DNA of 64,000 bases from Steinernema hermaphroditum (taxonomy: Eukaryota; Nematoda; Chromadorea; Rhabditida; Steinernematidae), in NCBI GenBank assembly GCA_030435675.1, contig CM059621.1, positions 682,001 through 746,000 of the forward strand. Direction: 5' to 3'. Made by a program: the position numbers and the translations under genes. The notes beneath the pieces were generated by a model that was given only the letters and a program-made list of their open reading frames with translations, was not told where the DNA came from and searched no databases. Below, piece by piece: positions 44,489-54,985 of this stretch. How positions within the stretch are numbered: position 1 is the stretch's first letter; each line of letters opens with the position of its first letter.

Positions 44489-45338
44489 AGCGGATTTATG
44501 ATTCCTAGTTATATCGATCGAGTATTTTGCACGTTTTCGTCACCAAAACTGTCTCAAGAAAATTCCCGAGAAGCTCAACGAAGCTACACACTTTTGAGCG
44601 TCAATTTTGTCTATTTTTACGGCAGTTATCGTAGCATGAAAAACAGCCAATTTAGGATAAAGGTACTTACTCATTTCGTGTCATTTACTCTCCAATCAGT
44701 GGCTGAATGAAGATTTTCGGATAAAAGTACATGCAAAAAACCTAGCGGGAAAAGGAAACAAGCGCAGTGAGAATGAGAAAATTGGCCACAAATGTCACAG
44801 AACTTAATTGAATCCCGATAGGTACGAGGTGTCGATAAATATTGTTGTTGAGCTTCATTCTATTTTATTCGGTGTGTCGCAATCAGATTCAGTGTGCAAT
44901 TAGCGTTTTGCTCTTTTTGTTTTTCGTTACATAGGGTATACACTGTATAGTATACAATGTCCTCTGACAGCAGCGTTTAGATCGTGCAAGGAAACTGAAG
45001 AAAACACCGGTATCGACCTTCTTGATGACGAAGAAGAATCTGAGTTTTCGGATCGAGTACCGGGAAACACTGAATTTACGCTGTGGAGTAGGATTCTTCT
45101 GAAAGGAAACCGTTTTCTGGAAAGCTTCTTACATAGGCGAGCCCCTCCATTTTGTACCATTTTATATGTCATATGAGTAATAAAATCCACCACAAACAAT
45201 TAACATTGTCTGGCAGTGTCGAGTCCTTCGACGTGTACCTCTTCGAATTACTGTGTGATACTGTCCTTTTTATGTAAACGATTGAGTCCTTTATATCTAC
45301 TGAACTCCGGGGACGTAATTACGTGGAAAGCAGCTGAG
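44489..45338. other. Intergenic, gene A to chemoreceptor
   Basis: No confident gene. A plus-strand frame without an ATG (about 44906-45176) reads through an acidic segment (TGIDLLDDEEESEFSDRVPG) and RILLKGNRFLESFLHRR, which looks protein-like and could be a terminal exon or a transposon fragment. Confidence 0.35.
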
Positions 45339-46205
45339 TTATTTAGGCCAAACAATAAGCGTCGTCCATATAGTCCTGATCATCTTCAACGTGTGCGTTC
45401 TATAAGGACGAAAGGTGCAAATGGAAGTTATTGTCGACAGGGAAGAGTACAGTACGACGGATACGGTTCCCATGTGAATCACAAACTTGGGCGCCTCCGT
45501 GGCTGAGATCACAGAAAACAAGGCGAAGAGAAACAAAGGCAGAATGAGAAAGACGCTAACGAGAACCATGGCCAGCAGGAAGTTCCTCAGAACGTTCCTG
45601 ACCATTCTAACCACATCGGGCGTCACGTCTCTCGAGAACGTCTTGGAAAACTCCGTGATTCTGCTTATGGCACACCAGGCAAGGGCGAGATAGGTGACAA
45701 GAAATAGGGAAAATCCAGAGATGAAGATGACAAATGGAGGTTTCGGAGAGAAATCGATACAAGTAGGCCCTAAACTTTGGAATTCGAACAGCTGAAGGGC
45801 AAATATGGATGGGCCTATTGTGAACAAGCCTATAGTAACCACAATTGCAGAAGGAGGCAACTTCCGTAAGAAGCCAAGCGAAGATAGTTTCAGCGAGCCG
45901 TAGATGAGAAGAACAAGAAGAAGCTGTGCCTGAGCGTAAACTACAGTATTCGCCACTTTCAAGAAGACATTCTGGACTTCCGGTGGCGCGATCCGACTCG
46001 AGAAGCACAGGCTCTTGTGCTTTATACTGAACTCGGGTGACCAAACAGCAAATACCAAGCTGAGACACAGGTTGAAGGCAGAGATAGCACCAAGCAACAG
46101 CCGGCAAACCTTCATGGCCGGAGAGGACTTGAAGATGATGAGATAGAGATAATAAGGCTCAAGGAGCAAATCAACAGAACTTATAGTGGGCACAATGCTA
46201 TCCAT
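45339..46205 (-). CDS. Seven-helix nematode chemoreceptor
   Basis: A single open frame of 288 residues from ATG 46205. Seven hydrophobic segments can be marked (for example VCRLLLGAISAFNLCLSLV, AQAQLLLVLLIYGSL, AIVVTIGLFTIGPSIFAL, FVIFISGFSLFLVTYLALA, NFLLAMVLVSVFLILPLFLF). It ends with FRPYR after the last helix, as in the SRH/STR-type serpentine receptors. These are chemosensory G-protein-coupled receptors. Unlike most genes around it, no intron is needed. It lies on the opposite strand between the paralogous genes A and B. Confidence 0.8.
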   Translation of the reverse strand: MDSIVPTISSVDLLLEPYYLYLIIFKSSPAMKVCRLLLGAISAFNLCLSLVFAVWSPEFSIKHKSLCFSSRIAPPEVQNVFLKVANTVVYAQAQLLLVLLIYGSLKLSSLGFLRKLPPSAIVVTIGLFTIGPSIFALQLFEFQSLGPTCIDFSPKPPFVIFISGFSLFLVTYLALAWCAISRITEFSKTFSRDVTPDVVRMVRNVLRNFLLAMVLVSVFLILPLFLFALFSVISATEAPKFVIHMGTVSVVLYSSLSTITSICTFRPYRTHTLKMIRTIWTTLIVWPK

Positions 46206-46387
46206 CGTGGGTGCTTTGACACGCTAGACGAAAAACATGTGGGTAATTGTGGCAATTAAATAGAGGTACGTACAACTGAGTTGTTGATATAATGAAACTT
46301 TCGCTTTAAGTAGATGTTTGGGGGGTTTGCTTTAGTTGGATCGAACCTAGAAATGCACTAAAGATAGCGGTCTTTCTGGACAATATG

Positions 46388-46557
46388 AATGAACGCTGGT
46401 CTCGCCGCGAAAACCCTGAAATTACAATTAGAAAGACCGATTTCGATTTCCCCTCATTTCTCGGACAGCGAAAACGAATGCTGGTCTCGCAACGATAACT
46501 CTGACATTACAATTTGAATAGACCGACTTCGATTTTGCCTCATTTCGCGGACACCGA
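46388..46557 (+). repeat. Two 85-bp tandem repeats upstream of gene B
   Basis: Two adjacent copies share GCTGGTCTCGC, TTACAATT, AGACCGA and CCTCATTTC blocks with a period of about 85 bp. They lie about 210 bp before the gene B start and may be part of its upstream region. Confidence 0.7.
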
Positions 46558-46764
46558 ATGAGATGAACCTTGCAGACAGATGACCCTTCTAAGACGTCTG
46601 CAGTCTGTATAGACGTAGCCGGAAGCGTTAAAAGCGGTCGATTTCGGGCAGGTCCTTCACTCCAGCGTCGTGCGCGGACCGGAGTGGTGGCCTTCGTCTC
46701 GGCTGTTCCCACTGCTCTCGCTGAAGTCGCCTGCTGCATCGACGCCAACTAGTAGAAGATCGCC

Positions 46765-47803
46765 ATGAAGTGCAAACCAGCCGTTCGGCTGGCGATCCTT
46801 GTCGCCTTGTGCAGTCAGCTGCAGTTTGTGGTATGTTGTTGATGCTCCGCATGCTGACAATAGATTTTTCATTATTTAGGCTTGCACGGAGACTCCCGTT
46901 GCCGTTCGGTCGAAATCTACTGATATGGATACCTCTGATGCGTCGGCGCAGAATCTCGTTTTTTCGATGCTTGATAATGCGAATCACTTTGTCATGCCGG
47001 GAATGCCTGCCGTTGCTGCTGCAAAACCGGAGCCGGAAGTCAATAACGATGTAAACACGACAGTCAACAACGCTACCAGAAATAATGATGATTCCACTGG
47101 TAACAGCACTGCCAGCACGATCGAGCCAACCACCATCAGTCCAAGTAACACGACTTCCTCAGTAATACCGGATCCAGTACCGCCCCCGAGAGATGGTCCT
47201 CGTGGGAGTGATAATTCCGGTCCAGTCCCGCCCCCGAGGGATGGTCCTCCTGAGAATGATGGTCCCCCTCCTGAGCCAGAAGCCACTCCAGCACAAGATC
47301 AACCTGGTTCTTCTGCCACAGAAGAAGAAACAGACGACGACGTTGACAGTACGAGTAAGTTATCCATTTTTGTATTCCCAATGACTTTACACCTCTTCGT
47401 TGTTTCAGCGACTACGACAGAATCTGACGATAGCTCTCTCAGTACGACCTTGATCATCATCATCGTCGTTGTTGTCATTGTCGTTGTACTGCTCGTTTTG
47501 GTCGTGGCAGTCGTTATCTTCAAGAAGAAGAAGAAGGCCCCAGACGCAGAGGGGGCAGGACCTTCAGGGAAGTCGAAGATTGGCAACGTGGATGCGCAAG
47601 TAACCAAGAGCCAAATGGCTGCTGCCCCTGCCGGCGCTCCTGCCGCTGATGGTACTGCCGTTGCTCCTGGAGCCGACCCTGCTGCCGCTTCCGGTGCTCC
47701 TGCTGCCGCTCCTGGAGCGGACCCTGCTGCCGCTTCTGGTGCTCCTGCAGCCGCTCCCGCTGATCCTGCTGCTGCTCCTGCCGCTGCTCCTGCTGCCGCG
47801 TAG
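46765..47803 (+). CDS. Single-pass membrane protein, gene B of a paralogous pair
   Basis: Exons 46765-46830, 46880-47354, 47409-47803; 311 residues. The signal peptide (MKCKPAVRLAILVALCSQLQ) and Asn/Thr-rich ectodomain match gene A closely up to NTTSSVIP. Then a Pro-rich part appears (two PVPPPRDGP repeats and an acidic ATEEETDDD), followed by an Ile/Val-only membrane helix (LIIIIVVVVIVVVLLVLVVA), a KKKKK stop-transfer, and a tail of Ala/Pro/Gly repeats (GADPAAASGAPAAAP units, at least two near copies). Poly(A) signal AATAAA at 47844-47849. Function unknown. The switch at the same residue as in gene A points to exon or segment exchange. Confidence 0.8.
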
Positions 47804-48417
47804 CTGTGAGGCCACTCATAAGATCTCATATCTAAGTTTTAGCAATAAATCTTTGTATGAGCTTTCCGGTTTGATTATGACGTGATTTCGATTATCAACC
47901 TGTCGGCTACCGCTTCTGGTGCCTCCGAGGTTTGTTTCTACGAGGGATGTTTGTTTCTTTTGTCGTGGGCATCGATGGATTCAGCCAAGATGCGGAACCA
48001 AGTTCAGATTGCACTTTTGTTGTTAATCTCCTTTCCTCCCAAGGGTGGGCAAATCTCTCGCATCGAGAGCGACCTCGCGCTCAGTCAGGGACATCGTTGA
48101 GGGAGCACTTGGTGCCAGTGGGGTAGCGCAGGATCTACGTCAGGGTCACTTCTCTCGGAACAGGTCGTAATTTTAAAATCGACATTTTGGCACTTTGGTA
48201 ATTTCACACAATTTCGGACCAAGGGGCACACCAGGCACACCGGTACATACAGACTCTGTCAGCTGTCTCTCCACCATCATCCCCTGGGACGGTCGCTTCT
48301 CACTCGACTGATTGTTGTACTGTCGGAGCGGTCAGTCGCCTCGTCTTCTCTCTGTCGACAAAGCAGAGTGCGTCAGCCTTCCAGAAGTCCTTGTGATCTC
48401 CACGAGACCGAATCTGA

Positions 48418-49005
48418 ATGGACATCAGCGATTTGCCGAGTTTGGGACTGCTCTTGCTGTTCATAAACGCGGCGTTCATCGCTGTCGCTTCGACGGTCGG
48501 CTGTAGCAAGAAGAAAAAGCTTCCTGGGGACATAAAGAGCTTGCACCCGAATGGAACGAAGAGCATTCCTCCGGCTCCTCCCATTCCCGTTCCGGAGAAG
48601 CCCGCTGCAGTTGCAGTTGCAGCTCCAGCTCCTGACAAGGTGACCCTCTTGTTGTTCGTATCTTCTAAGTAATTATGTGCTTAGAAACCTGAACGTGAGG
48701 CTAAGCAGGACGAAAAGAAACCTGACGTGAAGAAGGAAGAGAACAAGAAAGAAGAGAACAAGAAAGAAGAGGAAAAGAAGGAAGAGGCGAAGGATTCCCT
48801 GAAGGACAAGCCGAAAGAAAAAGAAAAAACACAACAGAATGAAGAGGACGAGCTTAAATCGAAGTCTCGGCACTCTGACGAGAAGAAAGAAGCGAAGCCG
48901 GCCAAGAAGGGAGACGACGGTGACGAGGAGGCTGGTGGCTACGAAGCGTGCCCCGACATGACTCCGGAGCAGCTGACGAAGATCGCTGAAGAAGCTGGGA
49001 AATAA
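48418..49005 (+). CDS. Lys/Glu-rich membrane-anchored protein, gene C
   Basis: Exons 48418-48639 and 48685-49005; 180 residues. An N-terminal hydrophobic helix (LGLLLLFINAAFIAVAST) followed by CSKKKK could be a signal anchor. Next comes a Pro/Ala/Val stretch, then a long charged coil of EENKKEE-type repeats, and a conserved-looking end (GGYEACPDMTPEQLTKIAEE). The same end is encoded on the opposite strand at 49911-49690. The highly charged middle is low complexity. No family recognised; by position and style it belongs to the A/B neighbourhood, though it is not visibly homologous to A or B. Confidence 0.75.
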
Positions 49006-49689
49006 TAGAATGTGCCCATGTCTTTGTAGTCCAGTAAAGTAATTCCTTTTCTATGAGCTTTTCCTTGGCCGTTACATTTTCGGATTTGCGGACGCTATAA
49101 TTGTCGAAATCTCCAAACACAATACAGTTACAAAGACAACAAAAGGATCATGAACAACGCTACAAACACTACGAGCAAAAACGCCTGGAAAAGACACGTG
49201 TTCGCTTCACGTTCGAACCACACGCTGGTACCAGCTGAAAAAGACCACAACGCGTGCGCGCCCCGTAGCACATTTGCAGAGAACGAGAAAGGAACGGAAT
49301 TTTACTGCGTGTTCATATATATTGCTCGCTCATGGATTTTGCACAAACTGAGGTAAATTCGAGCTTAATCGACGAAGAAGAGGATGACGCTTTAAATTGT
49401 GCCCAAGATTTCCATCAAAATCACTAAATCCGGGATGGAAAATGGCGGGAAGGTGGAGAGTGGGCAAATTTTTCGTGGCGAAAGCCCACTCGAAATTTGT
49501 AAAATACAAAAATCAGGCAAATTGTGTGTCGTTGGATTTTTTCTGTCGCATTTCTTTTTGGTAGTTTTCAATACAATGGGCTGCAGAAGAAAACTCGTTG
49601 TACCGTAAATCTCTAGGGATACGCTTGCAAGAAGAGACACCAGTTTATTAGAATACAGAGACACAGATTACGGTGATGACATCTCATTG

Positions 49690-49911
49690 CTATTTCTCAC
49701 TCTCTTCAGCGATCTTCGCAAGCTGCTCCGGAGTCATTTCGGGACACGCTTCGTAGCCACCAGCCTCCTCGTCACCGTCGTCTCCGTTCTTCTGCGTCTT
49801 CGGGTGATCGGGGCTCATCGCGTGGACCGACCGGCACTCAGCTGTCAGAACCGAGTGACTGCAAGCGACGCTGCACCGATAGAGTTGTCGATGAGTTTTC
49901 CCGTCCCGCAT
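49690..49911 (-). pseudogene. Inverted copy of the gene C terminal segment
   Basis: The minus-strand frame ends GDDGDEEAGGYEACPEMTPE and then QLAKIAEESEK and a stop, matching the last 33 residues of gene C with a few changes. Upstream of that the frame (73 codons from ATG 49911, or 42 from the inner ATG at 49818) has no relation to gene C. It may be a truncated duplicate or a small gene that shares this end module. The two segments converge. Confidence 0.55.
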
Positions 49912-50011
49912 AGACGTCTACGTGAATCTGCACCGCTCCAGACACCCTCTCCAAGCGCCTTGGGTCTTAGTTATACGGTGTGGACAGTTGAGAAACGGTC
50001 GGTTCAGAGCG

Positions 50012-52207
50012 ATGAGCTCCGATCGATCTGGTGCGAAGTCATTCCTGCAACGCGTCAAACACATCTTCAGCAGCAAAAAAAGCGGCACAGAGACCAGCTA
50101 TTCGGCCGAACTGCTGAACGACGCCGGCGTCGACGATGGCCCGTCGAAGAGTATCATGACCATGTATGTTGTTTTCTGTCTATTCTTCTAATCTTACATT
50201 TCAGTCCGAACTCGATGGAGTCGTTGGCCGCGCCGAGCTTTCTGCCTTCTGGTGGAGCCAGCAAGGGTACCGCTGAATCCGGCTTTATAGAGCATCAGCC
50301 GTATTACCACGGATTTCTGCCGCGCGACGACGCTCTGCTGCTTTTGGAGAAACCTGGCGATTTCTTGGTGAGGCAGACGGACGTTAACCAGCATGGAAGG
50401 GCATTTGTCATCTCTGTCAGGTCGGTTCATTTCGATATTTTACTGGAATAAGACGCCTATAACGCTGTTGAATGGATAAGAAATACGTCTTTTACTTGTG
50501 TACAGTGTTTCTTTAGATGCGCACTGGGAAATGTTGAACACATCGTTCTCTACCGCACCAAGGATGATCAGAGGTGGATGGGCTGTGGCGCGGTTCGTTT
50601 CGATACAATTCCACAGCTCGTCGATTATTACAAGAAACGATCTATCAATGAGAAAAGTATGTCTGCATATTGATCACTTCATCCGCTGCTCTTAAGGCAC
50701 CCAACTAATCCATGGAATCCCACGTCAGTGGTGGCAACTGTACAATGACCAAATTCACCTGGAGAAGGCTCTTGGTTCCGGTCAGTATGGCGAAGTTTGG
50801 CTAGGCACGTTCAAGTTCACCATGGCTTGCACTCCGTTTCCCGTCGCTGTTAAGCTTCTTCGTTCGGGCGCCGCATCGAAAAAGGAAGATCGTGTGCAGT
50901 TAATCAAAGAAGCTCGTCTCTCACAGTCATTCCATCATCTAAATGTCGTTAGCGTCTATGGAGTAGCCATGCAGAGGGAGCCGATCATGATCGTGATGGA
51001 ACTGGCTGATGGAGGTTCCTTGTTGAAGCTGCTAAGGGAACGTGGCACCTCCCTGTCCCTCACACGTCATATTGAGCTGGCGCTGGAAGCGTCTAGCGGG
51101 TTGGAGTATTTGGAGAAGATGAAATGTGTACATAGAGATATTGCTGCACGGAATTGTACGAGCTTGTCTTTGTTTTACAGCTAATCTCGTTTGAATTGTA
51201 GGTTTGATGAGTACTGTCAACGACAAGCTGGTGGTGAAGATCTCCGATTTTGGACTGTCGACCATTGGCGAAGCGAAGATAGACGATCCAACCACGAAAA
51301 TGGCGATTCGATGGTTAGCGCCTGAGGTTCTGACGGATTTCGCCTTCAGCCATAAGTGAGTGTAGTCCCTTATCTTTTGCACATGGTTTTCCTGTTCGGT
51401 CTATGAACTGAAGTTGATCAACATTACTGGTCCTTAGAAGACCAATCCGGCTTATAAGGACATCAGATAATCGTGTTTTGCACTTCAATCCCTACGTGAT
51501 GGAGCTATTTTTGAAGAATAGCTCTGGTCTTTAAAAATTTCCTTCGTACTTTGATGTTTTTATTGGCGTGATCAAAAAGTACGTCTAGACCTGTTTACAA
51601 AAGTGCCAACAACAGTTCATACGGTATAAGTGGCGTGTTCAATGAACATGGTTTTTGGTTCAGCGACTGTTTTTGATTGAGCCAATCACGCCTCTGAAAG
51701 TTGTTTCCGTTTTTGCGGATGTATTTCCACGCATTTTTGGGAAATTGGCTATTATTAAGGACACGTTTAGCCTTAAGATCCATTTCCTTTATTTTCATGG
51801 ACAAACAGAACATCAAATATAACCCCTAATATCGAGTAGCTGTCAAAACAAATAGCGACTTTTGCTCTATTTTCCTCTTCTTCCTCATCGATGGTTCCGT
51901 CTCTGTTTCAGGTCCGACGTTTGGGCGTTTGGCGTCCTCCTCTACGAGATATTCTCCGACGGCGACGTGCCCTACCCGGGCTTCTCGAACCAGGAAGTCC
52001 GTGACAAAGTCATGTCGATGTATCGGATGGAACCACCACGGACAACGCCGAAGCTCATCGCCGAACTCATCCAAGCCTGCTGGCAACAGGTAGTATTGTA
52101 TCTTGAAGTAAACAAATCGTCATTGATACATTTAGAATCCGAAGGATCGCCCGGACTTCCGACATGTATGCAAACGCCTTAAGAAGTGTCTGAAGGCGTT
52201 TCAGTAA
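50012..52207 (+). CDS. SH2-domain non-receptor tyrosine kinase (Fer/Fps-like)
   Basis: Seven exons: 50012-50163, 50205-50420, 50517-50656, 50697-51155, 51202-51355, 51912-52089, 52136-52207; 456 residues, all phases consistent. A short basic/Ser N terminus leads to an SH2 domain (about 84-170; PYYHGFLPRDDALLLL, then DFLVRQ with the phosphotyrosine-binding Arg107). The kinase domain (about 188-450) has GSGQYGEVW, AVK (Lys222), HRDIAARN (Asp317), DFG (Asp338), WLAPEV and SDVWAFGVLLYEIFSDG. All catalytic residues are present, so it should be active. There is no SH3, F-BAR or long tail, which is the layout of the expanded nematode Fer-type SH2-kinases. The 556-bp intron 5 is unusually long and carries a sequence that may be a transposon fragment. 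Confidence 0.93.
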
Positions 52208-54060
52208 CGTCTGTTGGATAAAGTAGATCTTGTACATGCCGCTTTCCCAGGTAGACGTGCCACTTGGCTTTCTGCATTCACGGATTTGTGTAAACAAATC
52301 TCATATTCACATTTCCGCGATTTTCGGTCTAAAAAAGTCGTTTGTTTGCGCATTTAATTCGGTTCGCTTCATTTGATCCTTCCATGTTCCTTTGGGACGT
52401 ACCAGCTCTGCGTCATTCTGTGGCCCATTAATTTGCTTCGTTTCCCCTGGATTCTTCTTCCTTCATTAGGCCACAGATCGACGACTGAAATGTCCAAAAA
52501 CGCCTCCGTATAAGGTCAAATTAATGAACACATTTTGCATGCGCCTATCCTCCATTTCAAATTTATCTTGCGAAATTCCGCGGGCCACCGACTCTCAACA
52601 AGAGTTGCTAAGTTGCAAAAACGCGCGAGGTGTATCCCATTTCATTTACTATCTGTAAGCGTTGCTTCTTTGATCGCCGAGTTGCGAACGGCAACGGCCT
52701 GTGTGGGTGATGGCGACAGGTGGTTTTCTCCTTTTGCTTTTCTTGTCTTATCCGCTTATTATGCTTACTCTAATGACCACGTATTATCCAAGGATAAGAT
52801 GCCACGTGAAGAGGGAGTTTTTCAACTTTCGATTACGATAACTACACAAAAAAGAGGTTGGAACCTTTGTGCAACTTTGAAAAACAGATCAACTATTAAA
52901 TGCCTCCCATTTTCTGCACAAAAACTGTTGTTGACCTCCCCTATTGACCGCTACGGAACATCGGCTCCAACAAACGCACAAAGTAATGTTTGGCGCCTAA
53001 CCAAGTGCTGCTTGTTTTCTGAACGCGGTTTGTGCTCTCTCTCTAGTTTAGTTGCCCTATCACATTACATACCGCTAGACGCTGGCAGCTCCCCGGCGGC
53101 GTCTCACAAAAATCGGCACCAAATCACTTGAACGTGAGGAGAGCGTTTTGAAGTATCGCATGTCGACGACAGCTCGCTCTTCTCAGAGGAGAAGAAGAAC
53201 ATCGCCGCGCGCTGTAAACGATCTCCGCAAACAGAGGCGCAAAAAGTGGAAAACGAAGATCACCGCCACCGTTACGTAGTCGATGTCGAGGGTCGCCGGA
53301 TATCCCGGGTGCGTCTGTCCCTATCGTTTGTACGCGACGACCATTTGATTCGATCTTCTTCTGTTTGCCTTCTGTTTTTGATTAAACTTTGTTGGGTACG
53401 ATATCGGGCGGCCGACACGTTTTGTTGAGTATGTTCCGCGGTGGTCTTTCTGAGGATTTTGAGATGAATAAACGCACTATCCTAAGTTATTTGAAGAAGC
53501 TTGACCTCAACCATATGCCTCAGCCGATCATTTCTAGCCTATAGTGCAATCATATTCCGCGCAGAACCGTATCAAATGGGATTATTAGATATCACAGCAC
53601 AGGTGGTTGATGACCACCCTAGGGCAATCACGTCGGTACCTCATCTTTATGCACTGAAAACAGCGGTTGATCCCCAGAAACGACGCAGATTGCAGTTTTA
53701 TGAGTTGTTTGGTTAGATATGCGCCTATGGGCTATTCCGCGCCGAGTCCCTCGCGTCTTCTCCTCTGTTCATTAATCTCCGATTTTGATATATTCGGCTG
53801 TTTACGCGTCGTGTCCAGCGTATCATGCAATGAATAGGGAAGTGACTATTTGTGTCGAAGGGCACTTTTCGTTTGGGAAACAACATAGATTATCTTGTTT
53901 TTCTTGTTCAGTTGTGTGTAGAGTTCACGTTGAAGAAGGTCGGCTTATTTTTTCCTCCGTATACGGTAGTCAAACTGTTGAACATTTCCCAGATATGACC
54001 TCGATAGTTATGGAAGAAGTGCCAGAAGTGCCGATTTACTGACAAAATTGACTCCTATGA
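52208..54060. other. Long stretch without a convincing gene
   Basis: Plus-strand open frames (52535-53131, 198 codons; 53785-54042) have atypical composition and no splice partners that I trust. Around 53135-53310 two overlapping frames look coding-like (a basic MSTTARSSQRRRRTSPRA reading, and an acidic reading SSLFSEEKKNIAARC), followed by a possible donor at CCGG|GTGCGT. This could be a lone first exon of a gene whose remainder I cannot find. Confidence 0.35.
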
Positions 54061-54062
54061 CT

Positions 54063-54230
54063 AAACGAATGGATGGCCTACCGATCCCGAAGACATAGCG
54101 GGAGTGAACCCCTTTCGTGCACGTTGCCTGTGTGGCTCTTTACAAACGTGCTTGATTTGTAATCGGTCTGTGTCGGGTTCGATGCCGGCCCGTGTCCATA
54201 TTTTATCTGGTCTGTGCTCTTGGCTTTTCA
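54063..54230 (+). repeat. tRNA-derived repeat, copy 1
   Basis: Contains an A-box-like TGTGGCTCTTTACAAACG, an anticodon-arm-like TGATTTGTAATC (TGT in the loop, threonine-like), and a B-box-like GGGTTCGATGCC, then ATTTTATCTGGT. Stems are mispaired, so it is not a working tRNA. The 5' part (GGATGGCCTACCGATCCCGA) is shared with 54690-54740. The 54654-54061 minus-strand open frame across it is spurious. Confidence 0.65.
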
Positions 54231-54689
54231 TCGGAACCCAATGTACAAATGGACTATGCCATTGTTTTTTGTAGTTACATATTTCTTGGAAAAGTCTTGT
54301 TTCTTTATATTCGTTCGCTTTCTGTTTTGTGACACCATCTGACGAAGTACTCTGCAGTAGGTACATACTAACTGACACTTCTTGGAAATGATGTTTTATT
54401 TTGGCACCGTTTGTATCAGTAAGAAGTGTAACGTGAGTCAGCCAAGCAGCTACCGTATGAGTGTTGTTGGGTGTCCAATGAATAATTAGCTTATCAACTG
54501 AAAACTGCAGCGTTTTAAGGGCTGGGTTGTATCGTTGATTCTCCCAGGTTTGCTTATCGAAAATCTGTTCTCTATTCGGGTACCCGGAGCGAAAACCCAA
54601 ACCTGTCAACTCTGGAGATACCATAGTCCTGCGTACAATAAGAATGGCGCTCATGAAACGGTTTTAGACACATTCAAGTCTAATCCAAT

Positions 54690-54985
54690 AAACGAAAGGC
54701 TGGCCTATAGGTCCCAAAGGCATAGTGGCTGTGAACCGGTTGTTTCCAAACTCATTTCGAACGTTCGAATGTACGATTCCACAGAGCTAGTATATCGATG
54801 ATCACATCAAATCTATCCAATCCTTGGCCATTTTCTTCAGCCTTGGTTGGTGGGCACAGTTGCAATGTACCATCTTGACTGTCAGCATGGCTCATTGCGA
54901 ACGTGTCCGATTTGTAAACCGGTCGAGATCGGTTCGACGCCGAGCCATGTCTCTATTTTGTCTGGTGCCTGAAACAGACCGAATG
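54690..54985 (+). repeat. tRNA-derived repeat, copy 2
   Basis: Same order as copy 1: a 5' block (GGCTGGCCTATAGGTCCCAA), then about 130 bp of extra sequence, an A-box-like ATGGCTCATTGCGAACG, TTTGTAA in the anticodon position, a B-box GGTTCGACGCC, and a 3' block ATTTTGTCTGGT. Two such copies within 1 kb point to a SINE family. Confidence 0.65.

Noticed and set aside
47299..47829. 176-codon minus-strand frame rich in Ala and Gly
   Set aside because: It is the antisense of the Ala/Pro repeat tail of gene B; the sense strand has signal exon, splice sites and a paralogue.
52535..53131. 198-codon open frame on the plus strand
   Set aside because: Composition is unlike the real genes here, there is no family resemblance, and it lies in a gene-poor region; chance is more likely.
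54061..54654. 197-codon open frame on the minus strand
   Set aside because: It runs across a tRNA-derived repeat shared with 54690-54985, has no recognisable domain and no splice partners.
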